Source: Gautieria morchelliformis (taxonomy: Eukaryota; Basidiomycota; Agaricomycetes; Gomphales; Gomphaceae). Taken from it: 64,000 nucleotides of DNA. A program made the translations under genes and the position numbers. Under the pieces are notes generated by a model. It saw only the letters and a program-made list of their open reading frames with translations, made no database searches and was not told the origin of the DNA. Of the stretch, positions 21,210 through 33,052 are shown in pieces; position 1 is the first letter of the stretch, and every line of letters begins with the position of its first letter. The stretch is taken from contig WHVA01000007.1 of assembly GCA_015179125.1 (NCBI GenBank), positions 434,001 to 498,000 on the forward strand, given 5' to 3'.

Positions 21210-23675
21210 TCAGTCATATCCTTTACCGCTCCGCTGTTTAATCCTTTTATTCCCCTTGTGATGTTTCTTGCCTTTCGGCCCTGCCACACCATCCGGGTGA
21301 TTTCCCAATACGGCCAGCAGTCTCGCCCGCCGCCCGCTAATAGCAGTCCCATCGTCCGCGACCGAGTTCTGATGTGGGTATGACTTCGACCGCGAGAATG
21401 CCTGGCCTTGCACAAATGGTCGCGCAGAAAGCTGTGAACCTCCAGCAAAGAACGACGCATCCAGCGCCCGCGACTTTTGTCCCTCCACCGGTGCCTCGCC
21501 AAGGCCAATCACCGTCGATGGAGCAGGCAGGTTTGGGTGCATGAACGTATCGGCGCTTTTCCCGACCCGGGTTACGGGAGCTTTCTTCTTCCCCGCCTGC
21601 TCGAGCCGTCGAAGTGCGTTTTGCTTGGTGGGTATATTAAAGTCTTCTTCAGAGGTACCGGGCGGAGGATGGCAGAAGAGTAGCTTGGCATTCATATAGT
21701 CCTTGAGGACGTAACGTGCTGCGCGCGATTCATCCGGGTTGCCCTGCCCGAGCGAGCAAATCCTCGTGCGACTGTGTGACAGCAAGCTGTGAGTGCACCA
21801 CAAGTTGCCTAAATCCAGGGAATCACGTACTTGCATATGCGATCAGTAAATCCTCGGCCGACACATCGTCATTTTCAATCCCTGTCTCCTCGCCTCGTCT
21901 GCGGATTGTCAAGCCGTATGTCGCCTCCAACACATCACGGCCTATTCGATTGGTCACGAGCGCAACCGGGCCATGCGACTCACGTAACTGATCAACCGGA
22001 AGAACGCCATCGCATACCAGTTCAGCCTTCTGCACAGCAAACTGCGGAAAGACGAGTCCAGGACAGTCGCACAGCATAAGGTCTGAAGAGAGATTAATTG
22101 TCTGGAAGTGTTTTGTTTTTCCCGGCGTGGCAGAGACAGAGACTTTTTTCTCCCCCAGAAGCGAGTTGATCGTACTTGATTTGCCCACGTTGGGGTATCC
22201 CACAAGGCCCACCGTTAACTTGGGCGGGTGATCGCCGTCAGCCGCTGTATGCAAAGTGAGCAGCGCATGAAATGAATGGGACAAGCTGACGGACGAGGGA
22301 GTTTCGGAGCCGTCTTGATGAACAGTTCTTCCAACTCAAGCACACTGAGCACTTTTGTACGATCATCCTCGGAAATGTCCTCCTCAGCTGAGTAGTAGAG
22401 CGTCTCGTCAGGATCGACATCCGACTCAGAGTCACTCTGCGGAGGTTCTGTTGCAGGCCCCTCGCCATCACTCTCGTTCTCTTCGCCGGCACTACCATCG
22501 TCTTCATCATCACTTGTATCCTCCACACCTAGAACATCATCAGTGGCCTCTTGAGCCTCTCGCCGTGCTTGCTGCAGAGCCGCAGCATTAGCAGCCGAGA
22601 AAAACGCATATGTGATACCCTGCTGATCAAAATAATCCGCCCATTGCCGCCTGAAATACTAAACATCAACACTACTTTCTAAAACGACGTATCTGGCCAT
22701 CCTCACCGTTGCTCGTTTGTCAATAAATCAGCCTTGTTGATCAGTAACAAGTTTTTTCTTCGATAAACCGGCGATGCAGAACCGCTTTCCCCTTCTGGCC
22801 CCTCGATGTCCAGTACATACGACTCGAGATCCTCACATCTGAATCGAAGAGGATTCCGTGCATCGACGATTTGCACGATGAGGTGGGAGCGCTCTAGAAC
22901 GCGCCAGAGCTGTCGCCATACTTCGATATTGCGCTCAAAGGGCGTGAGCAACAGTTCTTGTTCTTCTGCAAGTCTGAAGATGCGCGTATCGTCAGGTTTT
23001 GCACTAGGGTGGATCTTTTGGAATGTGACGCACTCACTCTGCGAGGCTCCGCCGCCATTCGAGGAAGGCGTCTCGTTCTTGACGTTCAAGCTGAGCCGGG
23101 GTTAAGTCCTTGGTCCACGGAGGTCTGTGGAAAGAAAAGAATAGGAATCTCAACGACAAGTGAAAGACAGATACCTTCGCGGCACTAGTAGTTTATCACG
23201 ATTCTCACGATGGCGTCTCAAAGCATCCTTCTCCTCCTCTGCGGTTAATAGAAAAGTATTATGCGCAGAAGACGCGTTCAAAGACGGCGACTGGATAATC
23301 TTGACATTCTGCCTTTCTAAATCAGATGGACCTCAGTCAGTGGTGTGTCATAGAGGCGTAAATGATCAGACCTGCTGTGAAATCAGTCGCAGCGAGCTGG
23401 GCAGTGCTCAGGAACTCGTCCAAGTCTCGTTCTTGAGTGACAGACTTCAGCCTGCCTGTTGCATCGAGATCTGTGGTGTACTGATGACGAAACTGAGGGG
23501 TGCGCCCTGGAAGCGTGCAATTGGACTAACCAAGTCAGACTCCTTGGAGTAGCGAGCATCCTTTGCTTGCTTATTGATAATGGCGCGACCGAGTCCATGC
23601 TGGTTCTTGGCCTTTGGTGGCTGTCACGCCAGTATGTGTGAATGTTGCACAAGAAGTAATTTATCGACTCACCAT
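21210..23675 (-). CDS. LSG1: Large subunit GTPase LSG1 (60S ribosome export/maturation)
   Basis: Cytoplasmic circularly permuted GTPase that releases the export adaptor Nmd3 from pre-60S subunits. Exons: 23675-23673, 23620-23531, 23480-23372, 23316-23175, 23124-23038, 22973-22707, 22650-22295, 22244-21831, 21771-21210. G motifs occur in permuted order: G4 LINKADLL, then an acidic insert, then G1 VGLVGYPNVGKSS, G2 region VSATPGKTKHFQT and G3 LCDCPGL. The N-terminus KNQHGLGRAIINKQAKDARY and the C-terminal RAARYVLKDYMNAKLLFCHP are diagnostic. Exon 1 is only the ATG. In exon 9 the frame shifts by one base between RGFARSG and QGNPDESR (about 21740-21750), a lesion or assembly error. It is divergent from mS23. 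Confidence 0.93.
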
Positions 23676-23761
23676 GCTGCAGAAAAGAGTTCAGAGACGT
23701 TACGTAACCCGGCTTGGTCATAAGCTCGAGCTCGTCACATTAGTTAGTCTACCTTTTTTTT
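23676..23761. promoter_or_regulatory. Divergent LSG1/mS23 promoter
   Basis: Only 86 bp separate the two start codons, so both promoters and 5' UTRs must share it. It holds two 10-bp palindromes, GTTACGTAAC at 23699-23708 and AGCTCGAGCT at 23723-23732, and a T-run directly before the mS23 ATG. Pairing a ribosome-maturation gene with a mitochondrial ribosomal gene suggests joint control (inference). Confidence 0.6.
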
Positions 23762-24678
23762 ATGGCGCGCCGCATTGCGGCCAAAGTTCATCAGCAGGCG
23801 TCGCGCCTCATACAGGCGGGTCTGTTGACGAACCGTCCGGCATGGTTTCAAGCTGTCATGGATCATCCACCCATTCCTCTCCCTCCCCGTGCTCCCCCGG
23901 AACGTCATGCCTACGACCTTCCACCCCCAAAACAGACGTCCAGTCACTCCCCAACAGCCCACCATATACCCTCAAAACACTTACGAACGCCGAAACCGCG
24001 TCCGCTGCCTGTTCATTATCTCGAGGACGGACTCCGAAGACAGTTCTTCAAGGACCGACCATTTGAAGCGTTTCGAGCCACCACGCTGGTTGAAGGTGGC
24101 GGGGTCGAGGATGAACATCCTGTTAGAGGCGTGGCCTGGACCAGGTTGCGGCAGCGGGGCCGGAATCCATCGCCTGAGGAGTGCGTAAAAATCGCTTCCC
24201 GCGTCAGAGTTTCTTCTCATTACCCCTCGACAGCGCGGTTCGCTTCGCGCTGAATCTGTATACCGTGCACAAACAGCCGCTCTCACTTGCCTACCGTGAT
24301 GCTGTGCTCCAGTTCGACGCCCTCCGCTCAGAGCAGTATATCATGACGCGCTTCGCTGTCTTAGAAGCCGAGGCGCATGGCGCGGTCTTCGCCCCCGGGG
24401 AGATCGAGCGTGGTTTTGCTATGGAAGAGAAGGCGTTGGAGAGCTGGGAAGAGAAGGGTACTCTGGATGATGGCGCTCTCGCCGCACGTAAACGCTGGAA
24501 GGCCGTTGTGCAGAGGCGTAATCCTGGAGAATGGACACGCGGCCAGGCATATGTCAGGTTGTGGAAGGCGGGTGTTCGCCCCGATTACTCGCCTATATTG
24601 AACGAGTCATCGCCGCCTGCAGCTATTGAAGTTGAGGAGCACGATCCCGAGCTATTATCATGGTCAAATTTCTCATGA
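23762..24678 (+). CDS. RSM25: Mitochondrial small-subunit ribosomal protein mS23
   Basis: Component of the mitochondrial ribosome small subunit. Two exons, 23762-24180 and 24234-24678, with a 53 nt intron (GTGCGT...CGACAG), give 287 residues. The N-terminus MARRIAAKVHQQASRLIQAG, the PAWFQAVMDHPP block and the following IPLPPRAPPERH typify fungal mS23/Rsm25. The C-terminal part AVRFALNLYTVHKQPLSLAY and FAVLEAEAHGAVF also fits. The basic start suits mitochondrial import. The 3' end is 95 bp from the convergent SF3A2 stop. Confidence 0.88.
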
Positions 24679-24773
24679 CGGCGCTGACCTTATAATAAGT
24701 GCAAAGGGAGTAGATAATCACAAAAGATATATATCATTACAGGCATGACCACCTCTATGGCCATTTTTGTGCT

Positions 24774-25656
24774 TCAATATACAGGGTCCCGGAACATGAA
24801 TTGGAAGCTGTACTGCTTTGTATCAGGATCCCAGTGTGACCAATTCCACCCTGTCTCATCCTCCGACTCATCTTCAATCTCCCTGGAGGGGATTCGGAAA
24901 GCGATCGTCTCATATGGTTCTGCGGCCACCTATTCCACATCACCCTGTTAGCTGTCAACAGACATACTCTTGCGACGACACTCACGATGAGATACTGATA
25001 TGCCCTATTCGGCGGCTCTCGCTTTTGCTCCCATGCGCTCATAAACCTCCTTCTCGGTGTAACCCCCTCCTTGATCTGAGGCAAATGCACCTGCACCATC
25101 ATACCTTCCATTCTCTGCTCAGCATCTCGCACCTTGGTTACCCTGTACCCCGGTCGTCCAATTTTCAAGAAAACTTTGCGCTGCACGTTGCTTTGTGTCG
25201 GCGCGACCATGAGCTGAGAGTCCTTGGCATCCCGCGCCGCACGCCTGGCCAGATTGGTCTGGTGCTTCTTGCCCTGCGTGTGTGCAAGGTAAGAGCCCTC
25301 ATTTGTGTGCAGTGTAAGGCACAGTCTGCATTCGAGGGAGCCAAGATGATTGCGGAGGATATACGGGTCCTATAATGCTGTGTGTTCACAAATGAGGTTT
25401 AAAAATCAAGGTAGGGCATGCATACCTTCGCCAGGTCAATTGTTTCAAGCGCGAGCTTGCGCAGACGTTCACGGCGGTCGACATTAGCTTCAGAGGCACT
25501 TGCCACTCCACCACCACCAAATTTTGATCCGACTCTGTTCTATTATTTGAGGGTCAGACACACAGATGCACTGCTTTTCTATCCGGAACGTCACCTGAAA
25601 ATCTGCAGAGAGTGTTAGTATATCTGCGCAAACTTGTTGGAAAATCGCCTACCCAT
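24774..25656 (-). CDS. PRP11: Splicing factor 3A subunit 2 (SF3A2/Prp11)
   Basis: Core U2 snRNP protein needed for branch-site recognition in the nucleus. Exons 25656-25653, 25602-25595, 25539-25426, 25369-24986 and 24929-24774 join to 666 nt (221 residues). The protein begins MDFQNRVGSKFGGGGVAS. A matrin-type C2H2 zinc finger follows (CRLCLTLHTNEGSYLAHTQG), then KIGRPGYRVTKVRD and FMSAWEQKREPP, and the end reads AAEPYETIAFRIPSREIED. The first two exons code only 4 and 8 nt and are supported by the exact MDFQ start. Divergent from the esterase gene. Confidence 0.93.
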
Positions 25657-25865
25657 GGAACTCAAGAGAAGACGGCGGAGTTCAAATGTGTGTGTGTGTG
25701 TGGAGGACGAAAGGGGATGGCGCGTGACGTCACATGGCCAAGTTACTGAGAAGCGAGAGTTGGGCCGCACGGCCGCAGCTCTTAGTCTCTTGCTTATAGG
25801 TCTTAGATCTTAGAGCCAACTGCATAGTCGTTCGTTTAGATCCTGCACTGTCAGTCTTCAACACT
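25657..25865. promoter_or_regulatory. Divergent SF3A2/FGH promoter with a CRE-type site
   Basis: 209 bp between start codons. It contains a perfect bZIP/CRE palindrome TGACGTCA at 25725-25732 and a (GT)n run at about 25687-25702. It probably serves both genes. Confidence 0.55.
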
Positions 25866-27160
25866 ATGAGTAGTTTCGAGAAAGTCTCCTCTAACAAGAC
25901 ATTTGGTGGGGAGCTCCTCAAGTTCAAATTTGCGGTGAGACTTGAGTTGTGCCTCAAGGTAGTAGCTTATAGCTGATTAGTGCGATATGCAATCAGTCCC
26001 CTGCATTAAGCCACACGGTTGCCAAGTTCAGCGTCTTTATACCAGGAAGCGCTTCGCAAGATCAAAAGGCACCAGTGTTGTTTTATCTCTCTGGGTTGGA
26101 ATGTAACGAAGACCAAGGGTATTTACTGTATTTCTCAGCGTTCCTACATGTATCTAACGTTTAAGCCATTACATAATACATCTACAGTCCTCAGAAAGGT
26201 GGATTCTTGAAAGATGCTGCCACGGAGGGCATTTCCCTTGTGTTCCCTGATACGTCTCCTCGCGGCGCAGGAGTCGAGGGCGAAGATGACGACTGGACTT
26301 TTGGAACTGGTACGCTAACAGATGCTTTTATGCTCAAACTAGTAATTCCTCTATAGGTGCTGGATTTTATATCGACGCGACTTCACCCAAATACTCGCAG
26401 TACTACAATATGTACACCCATGTGACTTTCGAAATTCCGCATGTCCTACAAAGACAGAACCTTCCCCTCGTTAGCCGTCTTCGTTTTCCTTCCAAAAGTC
26501 TCCCCTCACCTAAAGATGCTCATGGCAGGATTTGGAACGTCGGGCCATATTTGGTCATTCTATGGGTGGGCATGGTGCATTAACAGTTTACCTGAAGGCC
26601 TTCCGCGCCTCTCATACTAGGCCATACCTTTCTGCGTCTGCATTTGCACCCGTGTCAAATCCGACGCAGTCACCATGGGGGCAACGTGCATTCCAAGGCT
26701 ACTTGAAAGGCGGCATCGAAGAAGGCAAAGCGCACGATGCGACAGAATTGATTTCCAAGGTGAACGTTCCAGTAAATATCCTAATTGACTATGTGAGCAG
26801 GACGTTCCTCCAGTTGGATTCCTTGATAATACTGAGCCTGCGACACAGGGGGATGGAGATAAGTTTTACCAGTCAGGTCAGTTACTGCCGGAAAATTTCC
26901 TCGCGGCTGCTCAGAAGGCTGGCCACGCGGAGAACGAAGTGGTTGTGCGTAGGCAGCCTGGATATGACCACAGTTATTATTTCGTGGGTTATCTCACTCT
27001 GGTTGATACCCTTCTTCTCACCTGTTCCTCCACCAGATATCTTCGTTCGCGTCGGATCACATCAAATGTATGTCGAACTTTCCAAATCTACGATAGTACC
27101 ATAAGCGGCTAACCTATTCCGGTATCCCTTACAGTTCACGCCAGATTCTTGAAGGCATAG
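25866..27160 (+). CDS. S-formylglutathione hydrolase (esterase D family)
   Basis: Cytosolic serine hydrolase that converts S-formylglutathione to formate and glutathione, the last step of glutathione-dependent formaldehyde detoxification. Eight exons: 25866-25934, 25997-26118, 26188-26309, 26357-26469, 26529-26792, 26849-26983, 27037-27067, 27135-27160. They sum to 882 nt, 293 residues. The start MSSFEKVSSNKTFGGELLKF, the oxyanion-region LFYLSGLECNEDQ, PDTSPRGAGVEGEDDDWTFG and the nucleophile elbow IFGHSMGGHGAL (Ser in GHSMGG) all fit. The catalytic His lies in GYDHSYYF and the C-terminus reads HIKFHARFLKA. Confidence 0.93.
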
Positions 27161-27666
27161 TCTAAGCCGACTTGTACACGTCACGGAGTAGACAATGCAT
27201 TTCAATGAATCTTGGTTTCGCGATATTATGCAGTCAACTGGCTACTTGAAGATGATCGGACGATATCTAGCTATGTAACTAGGTGATACGTTGGGTTGAA
27301 GGACGTGCCACTGGCATCTTCATACGGACGTACACGTAGACGCATACAGGCAGAATATAGTGGAGATATGCTTGATTGTTCAGTTTAGCTTAAAGTCTCG
27401 AATATATGACTATAGTCATTGACCGACTCACAATCTCCACCCTCCGTTTTACCGTCGTCGGTAAGCCTCTGAAAAAGACCGGTATTCTGAGAGTCAGAAT
27501 ACATCCCGAAAAGGAAACTGAGTACTGAGTATGATCGCGGAGTCAGTCTCCCATTTGGTTCTGTTACCAGCGCTTAGTTGTTTTCTCGTTTGGTGGCCAG
27601 GCTTGCCCTCATCGACACCAGTACAGTACGCACTAGTACTGACCTGCGAATTTTCTACAGAACCCG
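27161..27666. other. Intergenic FGH-RRP5
   Basis: 506 bp between two plus-strand genes, expected to hold the FGH 3' UTR and the RRP5 promoter. There is a short inverted match GTCTGAAAAAGACC-like near 27470. No other gene seen. Confidence 0.5.
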
Positions 27667-30600
27667 ATGCCTGGCAAAAGGCGCGAAAGAGAAGATGTGG
27701 AGCCTACAAAAAAGCCCAAAAAGACCAAGTTCGCCGACGATGACTCCAAGACACTGAAGCTTGCATCAGAGGATCTTGACTTCCCAAGAGGAGGAGGAAG
27801 CACGTTCACTCCGTTGGAATATAAAAAGATTAGGACAGAAGCTTTTAAAGAAGCTGATGCCGAGGTCGTTTTTGAAGTGAGCATAGAGACCCATCTTCTA
27901 TGGTGTTCATGCAGTTACCTTGGGATGTCAGGATTCGCAGGCTGGGAAAAAGACGAAGACTAAACAAAAAAACCGTCAGAATAAGACTAAATCGTCCACA
28001 AAGCGGAATGATGTCCAGGAGGACAAGAAGAAAAGCGAAAATATTCGCGTAGAACACTTAAACTACAAGGTGCGTCATGAGCTTTCTCGGAATATATGAG
28101 TGCTGAAAGCTATATAAAAGCGTTTGGTGGAAGGAATGAAGATAATGTGTCAGGTCATTGCTATTCAGCCTCTAGCTCTTGTCGTCTCTCTACCGTGCCA
28201 GCTTGTTGGGCACGTGCCAATCACACATATCTCCAGCCAGCTCACGAAACAACTTGAGGTATTTGATGGCGACGACGAAGAGCCGATAGAGCAAGACGAT
28301 GATGAAGTACGCGAGCGAAGGCCGCCAGAGCTTTTTGAGATCTTTCGCGTTGGACAGTACGTCCGTGCTGTCGTGACAGCCGTTCGGCCACCCGGTACCA
28401 CTGCTCGTGATGTCATAGGATTTAGGCGCAAAATGGACGAAACGGAACGTGCCTGTCAGCGCGTGGAGCTAAGCCTTATTCCAGAACAGATCAACACGGG
28501 CGTGTCAAAAGAGGATTTGACAAAGGGATTCGTGCGTTTGTCAGTTAGTAGCGTCATACTGATCCCGACCAAGTTCTTCACATTTAGGTGCTTCCAGCCG
28601 CAGTTCAGTCGGTCGAAGACCACGGATATATCGTTGACTTTGGGGTTCCTTCGATCTCTGGTTTTCTGTCTTTCAAAGAGATGGAGACATCAGCGTACCC
28701 GGACAAGCTACCAGTCGGCCATCTTCTTGATGTATGTGTCTCCAAGGTGTCTGAAAATGGACGAACGTGCAACGTGTCCCCTGACCCAAAGCTGATATCT
28801 TCGTCATTTGTGAGGGCTACAGATGTCACCTTATCTGATCGATTTAACATCCTTTCTGGACAGCTATCTCAAATCAACAGCGTCACCTCTGTTCTTCCGG
28901 GGACACTTGTCCAAGCACTCGTTACTGCTGTCGTCTCCAGCGGCCTCAATGTCCAACTCCTTGGATACTTTGAGGGCACCATAGATCTCTTTCACTTACC
29001 TGCTGGTGATGTTACCGATAATTATAGGATGGGTCAGAAGGTATGGCCTAGTTAAATGATTTGGTCATCGGGTAGTCATTTACGCGCCACGTAGATCAAA
29101 GCGCGAATCCTGTGGGACATGACTACCTCAGATCCTCGCAAATTTGCTCTATCACTCCTTCCGCACATACTTGGCCTTGAAGTGCCTCGTTTAAAAGACA
29201 AACAGGCGGTCCAGGAAGCGTTTTCCATCGGTTCAACGTTAGAAGCTGTTAAAGTCTTACGAGTAGAGAGCGAGCGTGGTCTCGTGGTAGAAGTCCAGGA
29301 TGGCGTCGTCGGTTACGTCCATGTGCGTCCATCTGCATATTTGTCTCAACCTTTGTCCTGATCCTTGGTCCTAAGATTCGTCATGTATCTGATGACCATG
29401 TTCCGTCACTTTCACCAAATTCAGGCCACTGGAAGATCGGGACAATCCACCGTGCCCGAGTAGTTGGGTTTCAGGCATTAGATGGTATTCTTCAGCTCTC
29501 GCTCCAGCAGTCCGTGCTGGAGCAGAAATTTCTTCAGGTAGCGGATGTTGAAGTCGGTGAACTACTGAAGGTATCATGGGTGGCCTTTGTCATCCGCATC
29601 TAGCTTGCTTACTTTATGATCTTCTGAAAGGCAACAGTAAAGAAGCTCACTAACACTGGACTATTTGTCTCTATATCTGGCAATGTTGATGGGGTTATTT
29701 GGCCAAACCACTACGCCGATATCGCCCTGAAGCACCCGCAAAAGCGATTTAAGGAAGGGGCGACTGTGAAGTGCAAGGTGGGCCATAGTTGCAATATTAT
29801 GGTGGCACTGGCAATTCATATCTATGCTTAGGTTCTGGTGGTCGACCCTGATCGCAAAAGGATTGCACTCACAGCAAAGAAAGCGCTAGTGGAATCTGAC
29901 CTCCCTATCATTTCCCGTTTGGAAGACGCGCAAGTGGGCACCGTGACTCAAGCAGTTGTCTTCAAAGTTTTAGACAAGGCGATTCTTGTGGAATTCTACA
30001 ACAATCTACGTGCACAGGTGCCCTTGAGAGAAGCTAGGTATGTTTTTCTGACCTCGATCCTTATTTTTGTTTGTAATATACACCTAGCGAAGCGCCTCTA
30101 GCCAATCTAGCCGAAGCATTCCCTATCGGAAAGCCAGTCAAGGTTCGCATCCTTACCATCGACCGCCAATCCGGTCGTTTAGTTGCCAGCATACGTCAAG
30201 CAACCTCGAAAGCGATTAAATCGCCAGACGTGCATGGTGTCCAGGTTGGGGAGATTGCTCGTGGCACGATTCAGGCCGTACATAAGGACCATGTAGTCGT
30301 GACCCTCGAGCCGACAGGCATCACTGCCCTTTTGTCCCTAAACAACCTAGCCAACAGCCGTGATACAACAGTTGCGCAGCTGCGCCCTACGCTCGTCATC
30401 GGAGAACAGATGGATGACCTCATCGTACTTTCTCAGAACCCTGACAAGGGAATCGTAATAGTGAGCAAACGACCAAAGTCGAAGGCAAACGCCGAAGCTC
30501 TGCCTGGCAATGAAGGCCTGACGGCGAAAATTGTGGAAGTTGGTCAATTTATTTCGGGGCGTGTGACTGGATACGGGCGAGGCGGGACTTCGTTATATAT

Positions 30601-32898
30601 TGCTGCTGGTCTAAAGGGCGTATTACATCCCACGGATACAAGTGACGATTATCAGACTGGGTCGCCTTTTCCCAGTCTCGGGACAGTTGTCAAGGGCGTG
30701 GTCGTCAGTGTAGACAGATCGCGGCGCCAAGTAGTCTTAACCACGCGGCCCTCGCGGTTGCATCCTTCAGAAACATCATCTCCACGCGATCGCCAAATTT
30801 CGAACGTTGAAGACCTCAAGGTGGGAGAGACGGTAAGAGGTTTTGTAAAGAGCGTTGCAGAGCATGGTCTCTTTGTGTCGCTAGGACGAAATATCGATGC
30901 TCGAGTTCAGATTAAAGAGCTGTTTGATGAGGTAAGTGATATCTATGTCTCCAGGAATTGTGCTCATATTTTTTTAGTACATCAAGGACTGGAAACCACG
31001 GTTCGAAGTCAATCAACTTGTGAAGGGGAAAATCGCGAAGTCAGTCTTCCAGTGCTATGCTATGCCAATATATGTCATTTATTTACCATCAAATATAGTG
31101 TCAATCCTGAATCAGGCCAAGTGGAAATGTCCCTACGCTCTGGGCCGGTAGAGATGTCCCTTCAGGACTTCCAGGAAGGTCAGGTGGTAGAAGGCACAAT
31201 AAAGAAGAAAGAAAAATTCGGCGTTTTTATCCAGATCAAAGATACCAAGATCAGCGGTCTCTGCCACAAGTCCGAGGTGAGCAATCAATTCAGTGCGAGA
31301 TGCTGTCACTCCAACCACTTGATTAGATCTCAGATAATACCAAGGCCGATGTTGATCAGACACTTCTTGGGTTCCAAGAAGGTGATCCCGTAAAGGCCGT
31401 CATCTTGGCCGTTAGTCTGGAAAAAGGACGTATTTCTTTTGGTCTTAAACCATCATACTTCACCGATCAAGACTATGAGATGCATGACGCCGAGTCGTCT
31501 TCTGACAATTCACATGACGAATCCGCTGATGTTGCTGAGCCTGTAGGTGATAATGAGGCGGCTTCTGAAAGCGAAGATGATGCCGAGGCACGTCTTATCA
31601 CCTCTTCTTCGGTCTGTGGGCTCATTACTTCGTTAGGTGGTGGCTATGGACAGCGGTCCAACCACAATGGAAATCCCCCCTCAAGAACCACCCGTGTCAG
31701 AAGCTGCCCCTGCACTCAAGGTACAAGAGGGGTTCCGATGGACAAATCAAGTGCAAGAATCCGAGGGGGACGATGACATATCGCGGGGTGGCTCGAACGA
31801 CGAGTCAGACCAGGCTAAGCCACCCAGGAAAAAGAAGAAGACAATTGAATACGATTTGACTGCAGACATGCACACCCGACAGCCACAATCGACGGCTGAT
31901 TTTGAACGCTTACTCCTCGGTTCACCAAATTCTTCATACCTTTGGGTTCAATATATGTCTTTCCAACTGCAGCTCTCCGAGATTGACAAGGCGAAAGAGG
32001 TCGGAAAGCGTGCACTTCGAACTATTAATTTCCGGGAAGAAGGCGAGAAGTTAAACGTCTGGATCGCCTTGCTCAACTTAGAAAACAAGTACGGGACTGA
32101 TGAGACTCTGGAGGCTGTTTTCAAGGACGCAGCCCGTCACAACGATTCCAAGACTATTCACCTAAGACTGGCTTCTATCTTTGCTGAGACAGAGCGTCAC
32201 GACGTGAGTCATACATTGCTGCCTGGCACCTAACTATGCAAAACAAAATAATTTTAGCGAGCCAAGGAGCAATACCAAAGAACTTGCAAGAAGTTTGGCA
32301 AGAGCTCGAAGGCGTGGACTTTGTTTGGTGAATATTATTTGAAGCGGGGAGAGCTTGAAGCGGCTCGGCAATTATTACCACGCAGCCTTCAAAGTCTTGA
32401 GAAACGCAAACGTATACATTATCTCCTTCGCTCATCTATGTTCTGATCATGTAGTTCCACAGATTTAAAAACTATAACCAAGTTTGCGCAGATGGAATAC
32501 CGACTTGGAGATCCAGAGCGTGGTCGCACCATCTTTGAAGGTATCGTCGACTCTCATCCACACCGATGGGATCTCTGGTCTGTATACGCCGATATGGAGG
32601 CCACACAACAAAACATCCAGGCTTTACGGTAATTTAATTTGACTGCTCAATTAGATGAAATTAAACGTTCCTCACAGCAATATCTTCAATCGTGTTCTTG
32701 CTCTGAAAATGACAAGTCACAAGGCAAAGTGCGTCATGAGCCTCTATTTTCCGTAGCATACCACACTCAACATGTTGCAGAGCTTTCTTCAAGAAATGGC
32801 TTGAACTTGAAAAGCGACTGGGGGATGAAGACGGAGAAAATGTAGTCAAAGCGAAGGCAATTGAATGGACACGTATAGCAGGCGCTGGCGCCGCTTAG
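27667..32898 (+). CDS. RRP5: rRNA biogenesis protein RRP5
   Basis: Nucleolar scaffold for both pre-40S and pre-60S processing, with tandem S1 RNA-binding domains and a C-terminal HAT/TPR module. The ATG at 27667 starts MPGKRREREDVEPTKKPKKT. A basic segment and VEHLNYK precede the first S1 unit (RLVEGMKIMCQVIAIQPLAL). S1 repeats follow through about 31480, for example VRGFVKSVAEHGLFVSLG and GTIKKKEKFGVFIQIKD. A serine/acidic linker lies at 31480-31640. The HAT repeats (ADFERLLLGSPNSSYLWVQY, ERGRTIFEGIVDSHPHRWDL) end at TAG 32896-32898. At least a dozen short introns are needed. The linker intron near 31614-31652 is the least certain. Confidence 0.92.
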
Positions 32899-33052
32899 AC
32901 AATTGTACAATTCATACCGACAAATACTTAATATGGATGCAAAAGGAAATTCATAAATTGAGGAGTGAGATACTGATGAAGAGAAGAGAAGAAATTGAGG
33001 AATGAGGGGTAACAACATCACAGTTACATGCACATGGAAAAAAAAGGGTTGC

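Noticed and set aside
26793..26848. Alternative reading of FGH through 26793-26848 as coding
   Set aside because: Splicing here restores the conserved LIDYGDGDKFYQSGQLLPEN; read-through gives unrelated sequence and loses the catalytic His region.
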